A stretch of 51,762 bases of DNA from the NCBI GenBank assembly GCA_003220435.1, contig QHSL01000086.1, positions 1 to 51,762 on the forward strand, in the 5' to 3' direction. The position numbers and the translations under genes were made by a program. The first letter of the stretch is position 1. Each line of letters opens with the position of its first letter. Source of the DNA: Candidatus Rokuibacteriota bacterium (GTDB lineage Bacteria; Methylomirabilota; Methylomirabilia; Rokubacteriales; CSP1-6). The notes beneath the pieces are model-generated. The model was not told where the DNA came from, did no database searches, and saw only the letters and a list, made by a program, of their open reading frames with translations. Below are positions 42,207 through 51,762 of this stretch, in pieces.

Positions 42207-45200
42207 AGTCCACGCTGATCGCGCCGGCGCCGAGGGTCGTCTCGCCGTCGGCGACGAGCTCCTGACTGCCGTCGACGGACAGGCCACGGGCTCGAACCAC
42301 CACTTCCTGGATGCCGAGCAGCAGATGGAGGAACACGGGCACGCGTCCGGGGTGCGCCTCACACAGTTGCCGCACCACGGCGAGCGACGCGCTCGCGTCC
42401 GCGCCCGGCGCCACGCGGATCCGGCAGGCGTTCGGCTCGCCGGCTGTCCCGCCGTTGCGCGGCCGACCGGCCGACTCCGCCAGCGCTTGCTCCAGCAGCC
42501 GGATGTCCTCGGCGAGCACCACCCGTCCCTTCTCCCCGTCGTCCACACGCCCGCGCACGAGCAGGGCCTCGCGCGAGCGCAGGCACACGGCGGCGGCCTT
42601 GAACGGCTCCGGGAAGACCGTGATGTCGACGGTGCCGTCCATGTCCTCGAGCGTGAAGAAGGCCATCCGGTTACCGCTCTTGGTCGACGTTTCCTTGAGA
42701 TCGAGGGGATGGCCGAAGAGGATGACGCGGGCCCCGTGGCCCTTGGCGGCGAGGTCGCCCGAGGTCGTGATGCCGAGGGTCTCGACGACCCCGCGGAAGC
42801 GCGCGAGCGGATGACCGGAGATGTAGAAGCCGAGCACTTCCTTCTCGAAGCCGAGACGCTGGTCGGCGTCCCACTCCGGCGTGATCTCGGCCACCGGCCC
42901 GCCCTGACGCGCCGGCTGCGGCGGCAGTAGCTCGAAGAACGACCCCTGGCCTTCGGCCTGGTCCCGCTGCTGGCGCTGCCCACTCTCGAGGGCGGCGTCG
43001 GTGGTCGCTAGCAGATGCGCGCGCGTCAGGCCAAGCGAGTCGAACGCTCCCGCCTTGACGAGGCTCTCCACGACCCGCCGGTTCACGAGCCGCAGGTCGA
43101 CCCGCGCGCAAAAATCCTCGAGCGTGCGGAAGGCGCCCTGCTCGCGCCGGGACGTCAGGATCGATTGCATCGCAGCCTCGCCGACGTTCTTGATCGCCGC
43201 CAGGCCGAAACGGATCGTGTCGCCGGCCACGGTGAACTGCACGGCCGAGACGTTCACGTCTGGCGGCTCGACGCGGATCTCCATCGCCCGACACTCTTCG
43301 ATGTACTTCACGATCTTGTCGGTGTCGCCCATTTCCGAGGTCAGCAGCGCCGCCATGAACTCGACCGGATAGTTCGCCTTGAAGTACGCGGTCTGGTAGG
43401 CGACGAGCCCGTACGCCGCGGCGTGCGATTTATTGAACCCGTACCCCGCGAACTTCTCCATGAGCTCCCAGACGCGCTCGGCCTTGGCGGCGGCGGTCCC
43501 GCGCTCGCGGCAGCCGATGACGAACTTCTCGCGCTGCTTCGCCATCAGCTCGCGGTCCTTCTTGCCCATGGCGCGGCGCAGGATGTCGGCCTCGCCCATG
43601 GCGAACCCCGCCATGTCCGAGGCGATCTGCATGATCTGCTCCTGGTACACCATGATCCCGTACGTCTCCTGCGTGAACTTCTCCATCGCCGGATGCTCGA
43701 AGGTGATCCTGGACCGGCCGTGCTTGCGCTGGATGAAGTCGGGGATCAGCTCCATGGGGCCGGGCCGGTAGAGCGAGACCATCGCGATGAGGTCCTCGAG
43801 ACGCTCGGGCTTGAGGCCGCGCAGCGCGTCGCGCATGCCGCCCGACTCCAGCTGGAACACGCCGAACGTGCGCGCCTCCGAGAGGAGCTCGTACGTCTTG
43901 GCGTCGTCGAGCGGCAGCGTGTCGAGGTCGAGCTGGAGGCCGCGCGACTCCTGGATCAGCCCCACCGTGTTGGCGAGGACCGTGAGGGTCCGGAGGCCGA
44001 GGAAGTCCATCTTGAGCAGGCCGAGCTTCTCGATCGGGCCCATGGCGTAGCCGGTGATCAGCTCCGGACGCTTGGGGTCCTTGTAGAGCGGGATGTGCTC
44101 CTCGAGCGGCTCGTCCGAAATCACGACCGCCGAGGCGTGGACCGAGGCGTGGCGCGTGCAGCCCTCGAGCGTCCGGGCGATGTCCCATAACTCGCGGACG
44201 TTCGCCTGGCTCCGCACCATCTCGGCCAGCGGCGGCGACTTCTGGTGCGCGTCGTCGAGCGCGATGTTCAGCGGGAAGTTCGGCACCAGCTTCGCGATGC
44301 GATCGACGTCGGCGTACGGCATGCCGAGCACGCGGCCGACGTCGCGGATGGCCGCTTTGGCGCCGAGGGTCCCGAACGTGATGATGTGGGCGACCCGATC
44401 GCGCCCGTAGCGCTCGGCGACGTAGCGGATGACCTCGTCACGGCGGTCGTCCGCGAAGTCGATGTCCATATCGGGCATCGAGACGCGCTCGGGGTTCAAG
44501 AATCGCTCGAAGAGCAGGCCGTAACGTATCGGATCGATGTTCGTGATCCCGAGGCAATATGCGGTCAGCGACCCGGCCGACGAGCCGCGACCGGGCCCGA
44601 CCGCGATGCCCCGCTCGCGGGCGTATCGGATGAAGTCCCAGACCACCAGGAAGTAGCCCGCGAACCCCATCTTCTCGATCACGGCCAGCTCGTGGGCCAG
44701 CCGCGCCTGGATCGCGTCGCCGGGGTTGGGGCCGTACCGGCGGCGGAGCCCGGCGTGAGCCTGCTCGTGGAAGAAGCTGTCGAGCGTGTGACCTTCGGGG
44801 ACGACGTAGCGCGGCAGATGGAACTCGCCGAAGTCGAGCGTCAGGTTGCACCGCTCGGCGACCGCCAGCGTGTTGCGGCACGCCTCGGGGAGCTCCGAGA
44901 AGACCAGCGCCATCTCCTCGGCGGACTTGACGTAGAACTCCTGCGTCGAGAATCGGAAGCGGCCCGAGTCCTGAAGGTTCGTGCCGGTTTGGATGCAGAG
45001 CAGCGCCTCGTGGGCCCGCGAGTGGCCGGCGTCGAGGTAGTGCGAGTCGTTCGTCCCGACGATCGGCGCGCCGATGGCCTTCGCGATCTGCAGCGTCTCG
45101 GCGGTGACGCGCGTCTGCTCGTCGAGGCCGTGGGCCTGGACCTCCATGAAGTAGTGGTCCCTGCCGAAGACCTCCTGGTGCCACCCGGCCGTCTCCCGCG

Positions 45201-45675
45201 CCCGCGCGACATCGCCGGCGCTCAGGTTCCGGGAGACCTCGGAGTTCAGGCACCCCGAGAGCACCAGCAGCCCGTCGGCGTGCTGTGCGAGGAGCTCGTG
45301 GTCGACCCGGGGCTTGTAGTAGTAGCCCTCGAGGTACGCCCGCGAGACGAGCTTGATGAGGTTCTTGTAGCCGGTCCGGTTGCGCACGAGGACCGTGAGG
45401 TGGTTGGCCCCTTCGTAGCCGCCGTCCTGCGAGCCGCGCTCCTTGCGGCTGCCGGGCGCGACGTACAGCTCACAGCCGACGATCGGCTTGACACCGGCCT
45501 TCTGGGCCGCCAGGTAGAAATCGATCGCGCCGAAGAGATTGCCGTGATCGGTCAGAGCGATCGCGGGGAAGCGCAGTTCCTTCGCCTTCTGGACGAGCTT
45601 CTCGAGCTGGGCGGCGCCGTCGAGCAGGCTGTACTCGGAGTGAACGTGCAGGTGGACGAAGTCGCTATGCTGCAT
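42190..45675 (-). CDS. dnaE: DNA polymerase III subunit alpha
   Basis: 1161 residues, standard for DnaE. PHP domain at the start is intact: FVHLHVHSEYSLLDGAAQ, ALTDHGNLFG, GTNDSHYLDA (metal-binding His and Asp pattern), as in bacteria with PHP-linked proofreading. Polymerase palm: GRGSSAGSLTAYCLGITNIDPIRYGLLFERFLNPERVSMPDMDIDFADDRRDEVIRYV with the D-x-D-x-D catalytic site. HhH and OB domains follow (GFYISGHPLARFRGVVETLG, DMDGTVDITVFPEPF). It replicates the chromosome. Lies between guaA and accA, same strand; a hairpin (45730-45744) separates it from guaA. Confidence 0.96.
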   Translation of the reverse strand: MQHSDFVHLHVHSEYSLLDGAAQLEKLVQKAKELRFPAIALTDHGNLFGAIDFYLAAQKAGVKPIVGCELYVAPGSRKERGSQDGGYEGANHLTVLVRNRTGYKNLIKLVSRAYLEGYYYKPRVDHELLAQHADGLLVLSGCLNSEVSRNLSAGDVARARETAGWHQEVFGRDHYFMEVQAHGLDEQTRVTAETLQIAKAIGAPIVGTNDSHYLDAGHSRAHEALLCIQTGTNLQDSGRFRFSTQEFYVKSAEEMALVFSELPEACRNTLAVAERCNLTLDFGEFHLPRYVVPEGHTLDSFFHEQAHAGLRRRYGPNPGDAIQARLAHELAVIEKMGFAGYFLVVWDFIRYARERGIAVGPGRGSSAGSLTAYCLGITNIDPIRYGLLFERFLNPERVSMPDMDIDFADDRRDEVIRYVAERYGRDRVAHIITFGTLGAKAAIRDVGRVLGMPYADVDRIAKLVPNFPLNIALDDAHQKSPPLAEMVRSQANVRELWDIARTLEGCTRHASVHASAVVISDEPLEEHIPLYKDPKRPELITGYAMGPIEKLGLLKMDFLGLRTLTVLANTVGLIQESRGLQLDLDTLPLDDAKTYELLSEARTFGVFQLESGGMRDALRGLKPERLEDLIAMVSLYRPGPMELIPDFIQRKHGRSRITFEHPAMEKFTQETYGIMVYQEQIMQIASDMAGFAMGEADILRRAMGKKDRELMAKQREKFVIGCRERGTAAAKAERVWELMEKFAGYGFNKSHAAAYGLVAYQTAYFKANYPVEFMAALLTSEMGDTDKIVKYIEECRAMEIRVEPPDVNVSAVQFTVAGDTIRFGLAAIKNVGEAAMQSILTSRREQGAFRTLEDFCARVDLRLVNRRVVESLVKAGAFDSLGLTRAHLLATTDAALESGQRQQRDQAEGQGSFFELLPPQPARQGGPVAEITPEWDADQRLGFEKEVLGFYISGHPLARFRGVVETLGITTSGDLAAKGHGARVILFGHPLDLKETSTKSGNRMAFFTLEDMDGTVDITVFPEPFKAAAVCLRSREALLVRGRVDDGEKGRVVLAEDIRLLEQALAESAGRPRNGGTAGEPNACRIRVAPGADASASLAVVRQLCEAHPGRVPVFLHLLLGIQEVVVRARGLSVDGSQELVADGETTLGAGAISVDYAGRA

Positions 45676-45759
45676 CGCTGGTCGGGCTATTTCCCCCGGC
45701 TATTTTCAGAGCCATTGAAGCGTCGGCTCGGCCGTCGAACGGCCTCACCTCCTACTGCC

Positions 45760-47313
45760 TCACTCCCACTCGATGGTGGACGGAGGCTTCGACGAGATGT
45801 CGAAGACTACGCGGTTGACGCCCTTCACCTCGTTGATGATACGGCTGCTGATCCGCCCCAGCAGATCGTAGGGCAGACGCGCCCAGTCCGCCGTCATCGC
45901 GTCCTGGCTCATGACGGCCCGCAGCGCGACGACGTGCGCATACGTGCGGAAGTCGCCCATGACCCCTACGGTCTTGATGGGCAGGAGCACCGCGAACGCC
46001 TGCCACACCTCACGCTCGAAGCCGGCCGCTCGCACCTCTTCCTGCACCACGGCATCGGCCTCGCGAAGAATGTTGAGACGGTCCGTCGTCACCTCGCCGA
46101 GCACGCGGATGGCGAGCCCCGGCCCCGGAAACGGCTGGCGCCAAACGATCTCCGGCGGCAGCCCCAGCAGCTCGCCCAAACGTCGGACCTCGTCCTTGAA
46201 GAGCTCCCGCAGCGGCTCGACGAGCTTGAACCGCATCTTCAGGGGGAGCCCGCCGACGTTGTGGTGGGTCTTGATCGTGGCCGACGGCCCGCGGGATGAG
46301 ACGGATTCGATCACGTCGGGGTACAGGGTGCCCTGAGCCAGCCAGGGGATGTCGCCGAGCTTCCGCGCCTCGTCCTCGAACACGGCGATGAACTCGGCCC
46401 CGATGCGCTTGCGCTTGATCTCCGGATCCGTGACCCCTCGGAGAGCTCCAACGAATTGGCCAGTTGCATCCACGTGGATGAGGTTGATCTTGAATGCATC
46501 ACGGAAGGTGTGAACGACCGACTCGCTCTCGCCCTTGCGCATGAGCCCGTTGTCCACGTACATGCACGTGAGCTGGTCGCCGATCGCTCGATGGACCAGC
46601 ACGGCGGTCACAGCCGAGTCGACACCGCCGGAGAGGGCGCAAAGCACGCGCTGGCCGTTTACCTGAGCCCGGATAGACTCCACCGTGGAGTCGATGAAGC
46701 CGGCCATCGACCACGTGCGGCTCACCTCGCAGATCGAGAGGAAGTTCTCGAAGATCTTCTGGCCCTGAGGTGTGTGGACGACTTCCGGGTGGAACTGGAC
46801 GGCATAGAGCCGGCGGTCCTCGTCGGCCATCGCCGCCACCGGGCAGTTCGCGGTGTGCGCGAGCGCGGTGAAACCCTTCGGCGGGCGCAGCACCGTGTCC
46901 CCGTGGCTCATCCAGACAGTGACCCGCCCCGTCTCCTCCGGCTCGACGCCCCGGAGCAGACGGCTCGTTCCCTGGAGCGCGATCTCGGCCTTGCCGTACT
47001 CGCGGCGCTCGGCAGGCACCACGTGGCCGCCCATGAGGTAGCCCATCGCCTGCATGCCGTAGCAAATCCCGAGGACGGGCACGCCAGCGTCGAAGAGCGC
47101 CTTCGGCGGCAGCGGTGAGCCGTCTTCGTAGACGCTCGACGGACCACCGGAGAGAATGATGCCTTTGTAGCCCGCGGCCAGGATCGGCTCGAGCGGATGG
47201 GTGCACGAGAAGATCTCGGAGTACACGGACAGCTCGCGGACACGGCGGGCGATCAGCTGGGTGTACTGACCCCCGAAATCGAGGACCGCGATCTTGCCGG
47301 CGCCGGCCGACAT
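45760..47313 (-). CDS. guaA: GMP synthase (glutamine-hydrolysing)
   Basis: 517 residues. Class I glutamine amidotransferase: [37 protein letters not shown] (Cys) and [15 protein letters not shown] (His, Glu). ATP pyrophosphatase loop: [23 protein letters not shown]. Dimer domain ends [19 protein letters not shown]. It aminates XMP to GMP. It starts 11 bases after the guaB3 stop, and the two share the promoter at 48575-48603. Confidence 0.96.
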   Translation of the reverse strand: MSAGAGKIAVLDFGGQYTQLIARRVRELSVYSEIFSCTHPLEPILAAGYKGIILSGGPSSVYEDGSPLPPKALFDAGVPVLGICYGMQAMGYLMGGHVVPAERREYGKAEIALQGTSRLLRGVEPEETGRVTVWMSHGDTVLRPPKGFTALAHTANCPVAAMADEDRRLYAVQFHPEVVHTPQGQKIFENFLSICEVSRTWSMAGFIDSTVESIRAQVNGQRVLCALSGGVDSAVTAVLVHRAIGDQLTCMYVDNGLMRKGESESVVHTFRDAFKINLIHVDATGQFVGALRGVTDPEIKRKRIGAEFIAVFEDEARKLGDIPWLAQGTLYPDVIESVSSRGPSATIKTHHNVGGLPLKMRFKLVEPLRELFKDEVRRLGELLGLPPEIVWRQPFPGPGLAIRVLGEVTTDRLNILREADAVVQEEVRAAGFEREVWQAFAVLLPIKTVGVMGDFRTYAHVVALRAVMSQDAMTADWARLPYDLLGRISSRIINEVKGVNRVVFDISSKPPSTIEWE

Positions 47314-47324
47314 CGGACGCCCCG

Positions 47325-48485
47325 CTACCGCGGGCGCCCCAGCTTCTGAGCCTGCTGGAAGACTTTCCCTTCGGTCTTGATGGTCGGGGCGATGATCAGC
47401 TCCGTCTGCTGTAGCTCACGGATCGTCCGCGCGCCGACCGAGCCCATGCACGTACGGATCGCGCCGACGAGATTGAGGGTTCCGTCCTCGGTGAACGCCG
47501 GTCCAAAGAGGATCTGTTCGAGCGAGCCGGCGATGCCGACACGGATCCGGGTACCCCGCGGCAGGTTGGCGTGGGGCGTCGCCATACCCCAGTGGTATCC
47601 GCGCCCGGGCGCCTCGGTCGCGCGTGCGAACGCCGAGCCGATCATGACGGCGTCGGCGCCGGAGGCCAGCGCCTTGCACACGTCGCCGCCGGTCGTCATG
47701 CCGCCGTCGGTGATGATCGGGACGTACCGCCCGGTCTGCTTCCAGTAGAAATCGCGCGCCGCAGCGGCGTCGGCGGTGGCCGTCACCTGCGGCACGCCCA
47801 GACCCAGCACCTCGCGGCTCGTGCACGCAGCGCCCGGACCCACGCCGATCAGTAGCGCGTCGGCGCCGACGTCCATGAGCTCGAGACACGCCTCGTAGGT
47901 CACGACGTTGCCGATCACCAGCGGGATGGCCAGGTGCCGCTTGAGGTTGCGCAGATCGACGGGCTGATACTCGGTGGCGATGTGGCGGGCGGTGGTGACC
48001 GTGGACTGGACCACGAAGATGTCCGCTCCGGCCTCCTGCGCAATCTGGGCGAAGCGCTCGGCGCGCTGGGGAATCGAGGAAACGACCGCCGGGCCCCCAC
48101 CCTTCTTGATCTCGCGGATCCGCTGATGAATCAGCTCTTCCTTGATGGGCTCGACATAGAGCGACTGGATGATCTTGGTCGCTTCTTCCTGGCTGGCAGA
48201 GACGATGCGCTCGAGGACTTCTTCGGGGTCGGCGTAGCGGGAGAAGATGCCCTCCAGGTTCAGGACCGCGAGGCCCCCGTGCCGTCCCATCTCGACGGCG
48301 AGCGTTGGCCCTACCACGCCGTCCATCGCCGCGGCGATGATCGGCAGCTCGAAACGGTGACCGCACAGCTCCCAGGAGATGTCGACTTCGTTCGGGTTGA
48401 CGGTCACGGTCCCGGGAACGAGCGCTATGTCATCGAACCCGTACGCGACCCTGGCCTTGCGCCCTCGCCCGACCCACATCCCCAT
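47325..48485 (-). CDS. GuaB3-family IMP dehydrogenase-related protein
   Basis: 386 residues without CBS domains. TIM-barrel IMPDH/GMPR fold: [23 protein letters not shown] at the start, [29 protein letters not shown] (catalytic Cys loop), [41 protein letters not shown] (phosphate loop). Proteins of this GuaB3 type are found beside or in place of GuaB in actinobacteria and cyanobacteria; a cyanobacterial member has been described as a GMP reductase. Here it is directly upstream of guaA, so an IMP-to-XMP or GMP-salvage role is open. Near-perfect promoter TTGACA-N17-TATACT upstream. Confidence 0.88.
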   Translation of the reverse strand: MGMWVGRGRKARVAYGFDDIALVPGTVTVNPNEVDISWELCGHRFELPIIAAAMDGVVGPTLAVEMGRHGGLAVLNLEGIFSRYADPEEVLERIVSASQEEATKIIQSLYVEPIKEELIHQRIREIKKGGGPAVVSSIPQRAERFAQIAQEAGADIFVVQSTVTTARHIATEYQPVDLRNLKRHLAIPLVIGNVVTYEACLELMDVGADALLIGVGPGAACTSREVLGLGVPQVTATADAAAARDFYWKQTGRYVPIITDGGMTTGGDVCKALASGADAVMIGSAFARATEAPGRGYHWGMATPHANLPRGTRIRVGIAGSLEQILFGPAFTEDGTLNLVGAIRTCMGSVGARTIRELQQTELIIAPTIKTEGKVFQQAQKLGRPR

Positions 48486-48574
48486 CTCACCCTCCCGTCG
48501 GCCAAACCCTCGTCGATTCCCGGCATCCCCTGTATATAGGGATCCCCCGCCCAGAGACCCACTAGATTTCGTGC

Positions 48575-48603
48575 AGTATACCGAGGGGGCTATCCACTGT
48601 CAA
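48575..48603 (-). promoter_or_regulatory. Near-consensus sigma-70 promoter of the guaB3-guaA operon
   Basis: Minus strand TTGACA (48598-48603), 17-base spacer, TATACT (48575-48580). It overlaps the last codons of coaX. Leader is about 80 bases and holds a short hairpin near 48524-48543 (atccc...gggat). Confidence 0.8.
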
Positions 48604-49381
48604 CGGCGGAGTCCGACGGGTGCGCGTCGGCGTAGAGCATGCGGAGCCCATCGAGCCTCAGGTGCTCGTCGACCTTCTCGATGCTTCGGGCCACCTCGAC
48701 GACGAGGCCGGCGTTTCCCCCGGTGGCGATCACCTGTGCGGTCCCGCCCATCTCCCCCCGCATCCGATCGACGAGCCCGTCGACCAGGCCGGCGTAGCCG
48801 TAGATCGCTCCCGACTGGAGGTTGGTCGTCGTGTTGCGGCCGATCGCCTCCTTGGGGCGTGCCAGCTCGACCCGGGCGAGGCGGGCGGCCCTGGTCACGA
48901 GCGCCTCAACCGAGGTCGCGAGCCCCGGGGCGATGGCGCCGCCGATGAACTCGCCGCGCCCGTTCACGCAGTTGAAGGTCGTCGCCGTGCCGAAGTCGAT
49001 CACGATCAGCGGCGGTCCGTATTTCACGGTCGCCGCAAACGCGTCCACGTAGCGGTCGGCACCGACCTCGGCCGGGGCATCGACCACGAGCGGCATGCGC
49101 GTGTTCACGCCCGGCTCGATGAAGTAAGGCGCCGCGCCGAAGTACATCTCGCACATGCGCTCGAGGGTCTGATGGACCGGCGGCACGACGTTCGAGATGG
49201 CGATGCCGAGGATGTCGGCGGCGCGAATGCCGCGCGTCTGCAGCAACGTCCCGATGAAGAGCCCGTACTCGTCGGCGGTCTGCTCACGCCGGCTCGTCAG
49301 GCGCCAGGAGGCGAGAAGACGCGACCCGTCGAACACGCCGATCTTGGTGTTGGTGTTCCCGACGTCAGCAACGAGCAGCAT
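48590..49381 (-). CDS. coaX: Type III pantothenate kinase
   Basis: 263 residues. LLVADVGNTNTKIGVFDGSRLLASWRL (ASKHA phosphate loop), AEVGADRYVDAFAATVKYGPPLIVIDFGTATTFNCVNGRGEFIGGAIAPGL, ATGGNAGLVV. These are the CoaX motifs; the enzyme phosphorylates pantothenate, the first step to CoA, is not feedback inhibited by CoA and needs a monovalent cation. It follows birA on the same strand, a pairing seen in many bacteria, with repeat copy C in the gap. Confidence 0.93.
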   Translation of the reverse strand: MLLVADVGNTNTKIGVFDGSRLLASWRLTSRREQTADEYGLFIGTLLQTRGIRAADILGIAISNVVPPVHQTLERMCEMYFGAAPYFIEPGVNTRMPLVVDAPAEVGADRYVDAFAATVKYGPPLIVIDFGTATTFNCVNGRGEFIGGAIAPGLATSVEALVTRAARLARVELARPKEAIGRNTTTNLQSGAIYGYAGLVDGLVDRMRGEMGGTAQVIATGGNAGLVVEVARSIEKVDEHLRLDGLRMLYADAHPSDSAVDSG

Positions 49382-49407
49382 GGGCCGGCTCCTTGTCTAT
49401 CGCCGTG

Positions 49408-49453
49408 CCTCGGCTGGCGGGGCCCCACCCCCGCGACGGCCTGCAGCACGCAC
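49408..49453. repeat. Dispersed short repeat, family 2, copy C
   Basis: Diverged copy (cctcggctggcggggcccca...cagcacgcac) of the repeat at 27502 and 29274, between the birA stop and the coaX start. Differences cluster at five or so positions; the gcgggg/ccccgc hairpin is kept. Confidence 0.65.
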
Positions 49454-49458
49454 CACTG

Positions 49459-50184
49459 TCAGGCAATCTCTCCGGCGATCACCCGCTGAACGGTGCCGCC
49501 GACGTCGATCAAGAGGGCGCCGTCGTGGTCGAGATCCTGGGCGACGCCCGTCACCGTGTCCACCGTGACCTGCCGGCCTAGCGTGTCGCTGAGCGCCCGC
49601 CACCGCTCGCGGACGAGCCCGAAGCCTTCGCCTTCGAGCCGGGCGCGCCAGGCATCGAATTCCTCGAGCAGGACCGCGAGCATCGTGTCGCGGTCGACCC
49701 GGCGGCCGGTTTCGAGGGCGACCGAGGTGGCGATCCCTGCCAGCTCGGGTGGGAACTCGCGCTGGCCGATGTTGATCCCGATGCCGATTATTGTAACGGG
49801 TGCGGCCGGTCCCATCCGGGACTCGAGGAGAATACCCGCGATCTTCTTGCCCTCGATGAGGACGTCGTTCGGCCACTTGAGGCGAGCCGTCACGGCGGCG
49901 ACCCGGCGGAGCGCCTCGGCGGTGGCGACCGCCGCCGTCGGCGAAAGCGTCGCCAGAAGTGACTTTGGCAGCCGCGATCGGACGAGGATCGAGGCGAGCA
50001 GGCTCGTTCCGGCCGGCGCCCGCCAGGCTCGCCCGCGTCGGCCCCGGCCCGCCGACTGCTCGTCGGCGACGACCACGGTGCGATCGGCCGCGCCGCGCTC
50101 GGCGAGCGCGAACGCGACGGACTGGGTGGAGTCGACGGAAGCGAGCCGAACGATGGCGGCGTCGGTGCTAGCGGGCGCCGTCAT
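49459..50184 (-). CDS. birA: Biotin--[acetyl-CoA-carboxylase] ligase
   Basis: 241 residues from ATG 50184, overlapping valS by 17 bases. Catalytic signature VVADEQSAGRGRRGRAWRAPAGTSLLASILVR (G-R-G-R-x-G) and LKWPNDVLIEGKKIAGILLESR, then VTIIGIGINIGQREFP. The N-terminal helix-turn-helix of the bifunctional repressor is absent, so it is a ligase only. The C-terminal SH3-like domain is present. It biotinylates AccB. Confidence 0.93.
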   Translation of the reverse strand: MTAPASTDAAIVRLASVDSTQSVAFALAERGAADRTVVVADEQSAGRGRRGRAWRAPAGTSLLASILVRSRLPKSLLATLSPTAAVATAEALRRVAAVTARLKWPNDVLIEGKKIAGILLESRMGPAAPVTIIGIGINIGQREFPPELAGIATSVALETGRRVDRDTMLAVLLEEFDAWRARLEGEGFGLVRERWRALSDTLGRQVTVDTVTGVAQDLDHDGALLIDVGGTVQRVIAGEIA

Positions 50185-51762
50185 CGATCCAGGCGAGGCT
50201 GGCGACGAGCTTGGCGTGCAGCCCCTCGTTCTCGGCAAGCCGCTCCCGTTCGCGCGCCACGACCTCCTCGGGCGCACGCTCGACGAACTCCGGCCGCTCG
50301 AGCTTCTTCCGGCCGAATGCGACCGCCTCGTCGAGGCGGTGGATCTCCTTCTCGATCCGCTGGCGCTCCGCGGCTAGGTCGACGCCGGTCAGATCCACGT
50401 AGAGCTCGGATCCGCCGATGACCGCCAGGGCCGAATTCTTCGGCCGCGCCGCCCCGGGATCGATGGTCAACCTCACGCGCGCCAGCGTCTCGATGAGCGC
50501 ACTATTTGCGGCGTACAGATCCCTGGTGTCTGGGCTCGGGCGCACGGTCGCGCCGAGCGTCTGCGCCGGCGTGATCCGCATCTCACCGCGGATGTTCCGG
50601 ACCGCGGTGACGAGGTCCATGACCACGGACATCTGGCGCTCGGCGTCGGCGTTGCGCTGCTTCCGTGCCGCCTTCGGGAACGGCGCGATCATGATCGACT
50701 CGCCCTTGTGCGGCAGCCGCTGCCAGATCTCCTCGGTGATGAACGGCATGAACGGGTGCAGCAGCCGGAGCGTCGTCTCCAGCACGGTCACCAGCGTCAC
50801 TTGGGTGCGCGCGCGCTGGCCCGGGCTCTCGGCCCGGTAGAGCGACAGCTTCGCGATCTCGAGGTACCAGTCGCAGAACTCGTGCCAGAGGAATTGGTAC
50901 ACCGCCGAGGCTGCCTCGTTGAACTTGTAGCGCCGGAGCCCGTCGCGCACCTCGGCGATCGCCGCCGCCAGGCGGCTCTCGATCCACACGTCGGCCAGCG
51001 CCGGCGCCGTCTTCTTGGCGAGCGCCGGGTCGTAGCCATCGAGGTTGGACAGGACCAGGCGCGAGGCGTTCCAGATCTTGTTGGCGAAGTTCCGGTAGCC
51101 CTGGATTCGCTCCTCGGAGATCCGGATGTCGCGGCCCTGGGCCGCGAGCGCCGCCAGCGTGAAGCGGAAGGCGTCAGTGCCGAACTTCCCCATGACCTCC
51201 AGCGGATCGGCGACGTTGCCCTGGGACTTCGACATCTTCTGGCCCTCGGCGTCGCGCACGATCGCGTGCAAGTACACGTCCCGGAACGGCACCTCTTTCA
51301 TGACGTGGATGCCGAACATCGCCATGCGAGCGACCCAGAAGAAGATGATGTCGGGCGCGGTGATCAACACCGACGTCGGATAGTAGGTCCGGAGCTCGGG
51401 CGTGTCGTCGGGCCAGCCCAGCGTCGAGAACGGCCAGAGCCCTGAGGAGAACCAGGTGTCGAGCGTGTCGGGGTCCTGGCGCAGCGGCCCCCCGCACTGC
51501 GGGCACGCCGTCGGATCCTCGCGCGAGACGTGCACGGAGCCGTCGCGGTCGCAGTGCCACGCCGGGATCCGATGCCCCCACCAGAGCTGCCGCGAGATGC
51601 ACCAGGGCCGGATGTTCTCCATCCAGTGGTAGTAGGTCTTGGTCGCGGTGCGGGGCACAAGCTTGATCCGGCCCTCGCGCACCGCCTTCAGCGCGGCCTC
51701 GGCCAGCGGCTTCACGTTCACGTACCACTGCTTGGAGACGAGCGGCTCGACCACGGTCTTGG
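50168..51762 (-). CDS. valS: Valyl-tRNA synthetase, C-terminal part
   Basis: The gene enters from beyond base 51762; 530 codons to the stop at 50168 are seen. ISRQLWWGHRIPAWHC, TDAFRFTLAALAAQGRDI, DAEGQKMSKSQGNVADPLEVM (KMSKS), DTLDTWFSSGLWPFSTLGWPDD (cf. the ValRS D-T-W-F-S-S pattern) and PQCGGPLRQDPDTLD are typical. The anticodon-binding domain and the C-terminal coiled coil (DLAAERQRIEKEIHRLDEAVAFGRKKLERPEFVERAPEEVVARERERLAENEG) close the protein. The KMSKS and the W-F-S-S context fit ValRS over IleRS. First gene of the run toward birA and coaX. Confidence 0.95.
   Translation of the reverse strand, partial: KTVVEPLVSKQWYVNVKPLAEAALKAVREGRIKLVPRTATKTYYHWMENIRPWCISRQLWWGHRIPAWHCDRDGSVHVSREDPTACPQCGGPLRQDPDTLDTWFSSGLWPFSTLGWPDDTPELRTYYPTSVLITAPDIIFFWVARMAMFGIHVMKEVPFRDVYLHAIVRDAEGQKMSKSQGNVADPLEVMGKFGTDAFRFTLAALAAQGRDIRISEERIQGYRNFANKIWNASRLVLSNLDGYDPALAKKTAPALADVWIESRLAAAIAEVRDGLRRYKFNEAASAVYQFLWHEFCDWYLEIAKLSLYRAESPGQRARTQVTLVTVLETTLRLLHPFMPFITEEIWQRLPHKGESIMIAPFPKAARKQRNADAERQMSVVMDLVTAVRNIRGEMRITPAQTLGATVRPSPDTRDLYAANSALIETLARVRLTIDPGAARPKNSALAVIGGSELYVDLTGVDLAAERQRIEKEIHRLDEAVAFGRKKLERPEFVERAPEEVVARERERLAENEGLHAKLVASLAWIDDGAR

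Noticed and set aside
45730-45744. Hairpin ggccgt-cga-acggcc between guaA and dnaE
   Set aside because: Present but without T-run and in a 84-base gap; not enough to call a terminator.

Overview
High-GC bacterial DNA (about 67-69% GC by eye) with short intergenic gaps, Shine-Dalgarno sites of the AGGAGG type and classic sigma-70 promoters. Two LLM-class flavin enzymes, amidohydrolases, dienelactone hydrolases, a family-5 ABC solute-binding protein, a GuaB3-type IMPDH relative and a mycobacterial/actinobacterial-style proteasomal ATPase together fit an uncultured soil or subsurface lineage such as Rokubacteria/Methylomirabilota. That placement is inference; no rRNA or tRNA gene was seen. Two apparent frameshifts suggest either decaying genes or a draft metagenomic assembly.

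Layout. 1-650 (minus): start of a proteasome-associated ATPase (ARC/Mpa) preceded by two tiny Cys-containing genes in a tight operon. 909-3867 (plus): an arylsulfatase missing its catalytic centre, a secreted protein and a membrane-anchored carbohydrate-binding-like protein. 3899-10379: spermidine-dehydrogenase-like flavoprotein, frameshifted amidohydrolase, ABC solute-binding protein, LLM oxidoreductase, small lipoprotein. 10462-16765: type IV pilin with a sigma-54-type promoter, secreted phosphodiesterase, MFS exporter, an LLM oxidoreductase/alpha-beta hydrolase pair. 17056-21359: lactonase and two dienelactone hydrolases in one operon, then an amidohydrolase; this stretch is bracketed by two copies of a dispersed palindromic repeat. 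21423-30151: VanZ, DUF1614, small envelope proteins, amidase, haem-oxygenase-like protein, and a D-aminoacylase/cupin/NHL cluster containing two of three copies of a second short repeat family.

30264-32475 (plus): an OsmC gene in which an in-frame UGA stands exactly at the second conserved Cys, followed by a hairpin with bacterial SECIS geometry; then tag, a Rieske ferredoxin, a zinc-ribbon membrane peptide and a TPR protein. The OsmC gene is the most notable candidate in the window: a probable selenoprotein. 32586-38370 (minus): PaaA-like oxygenase, phenylacetate-CoA ligase, degenerate receiver protein, glycosyltransferase, bifunctional nuclease, miaB. 38595-41222: an extended class V fructose-1,6-bisphosphatase divergent from a SorC/CggR-like regulator, with a readable promoter and direct-repeat operator between them. 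41235-51762 (minus): housekeeping block accA, dnaE, guaA, guaB3, coaX, birA and valS (valS runs off the window), with a near-consensus promoter ahead of guaB3-guaA.

No CRISPR array, insertion sequence with transposase, tRNA or rRNA was recognised.
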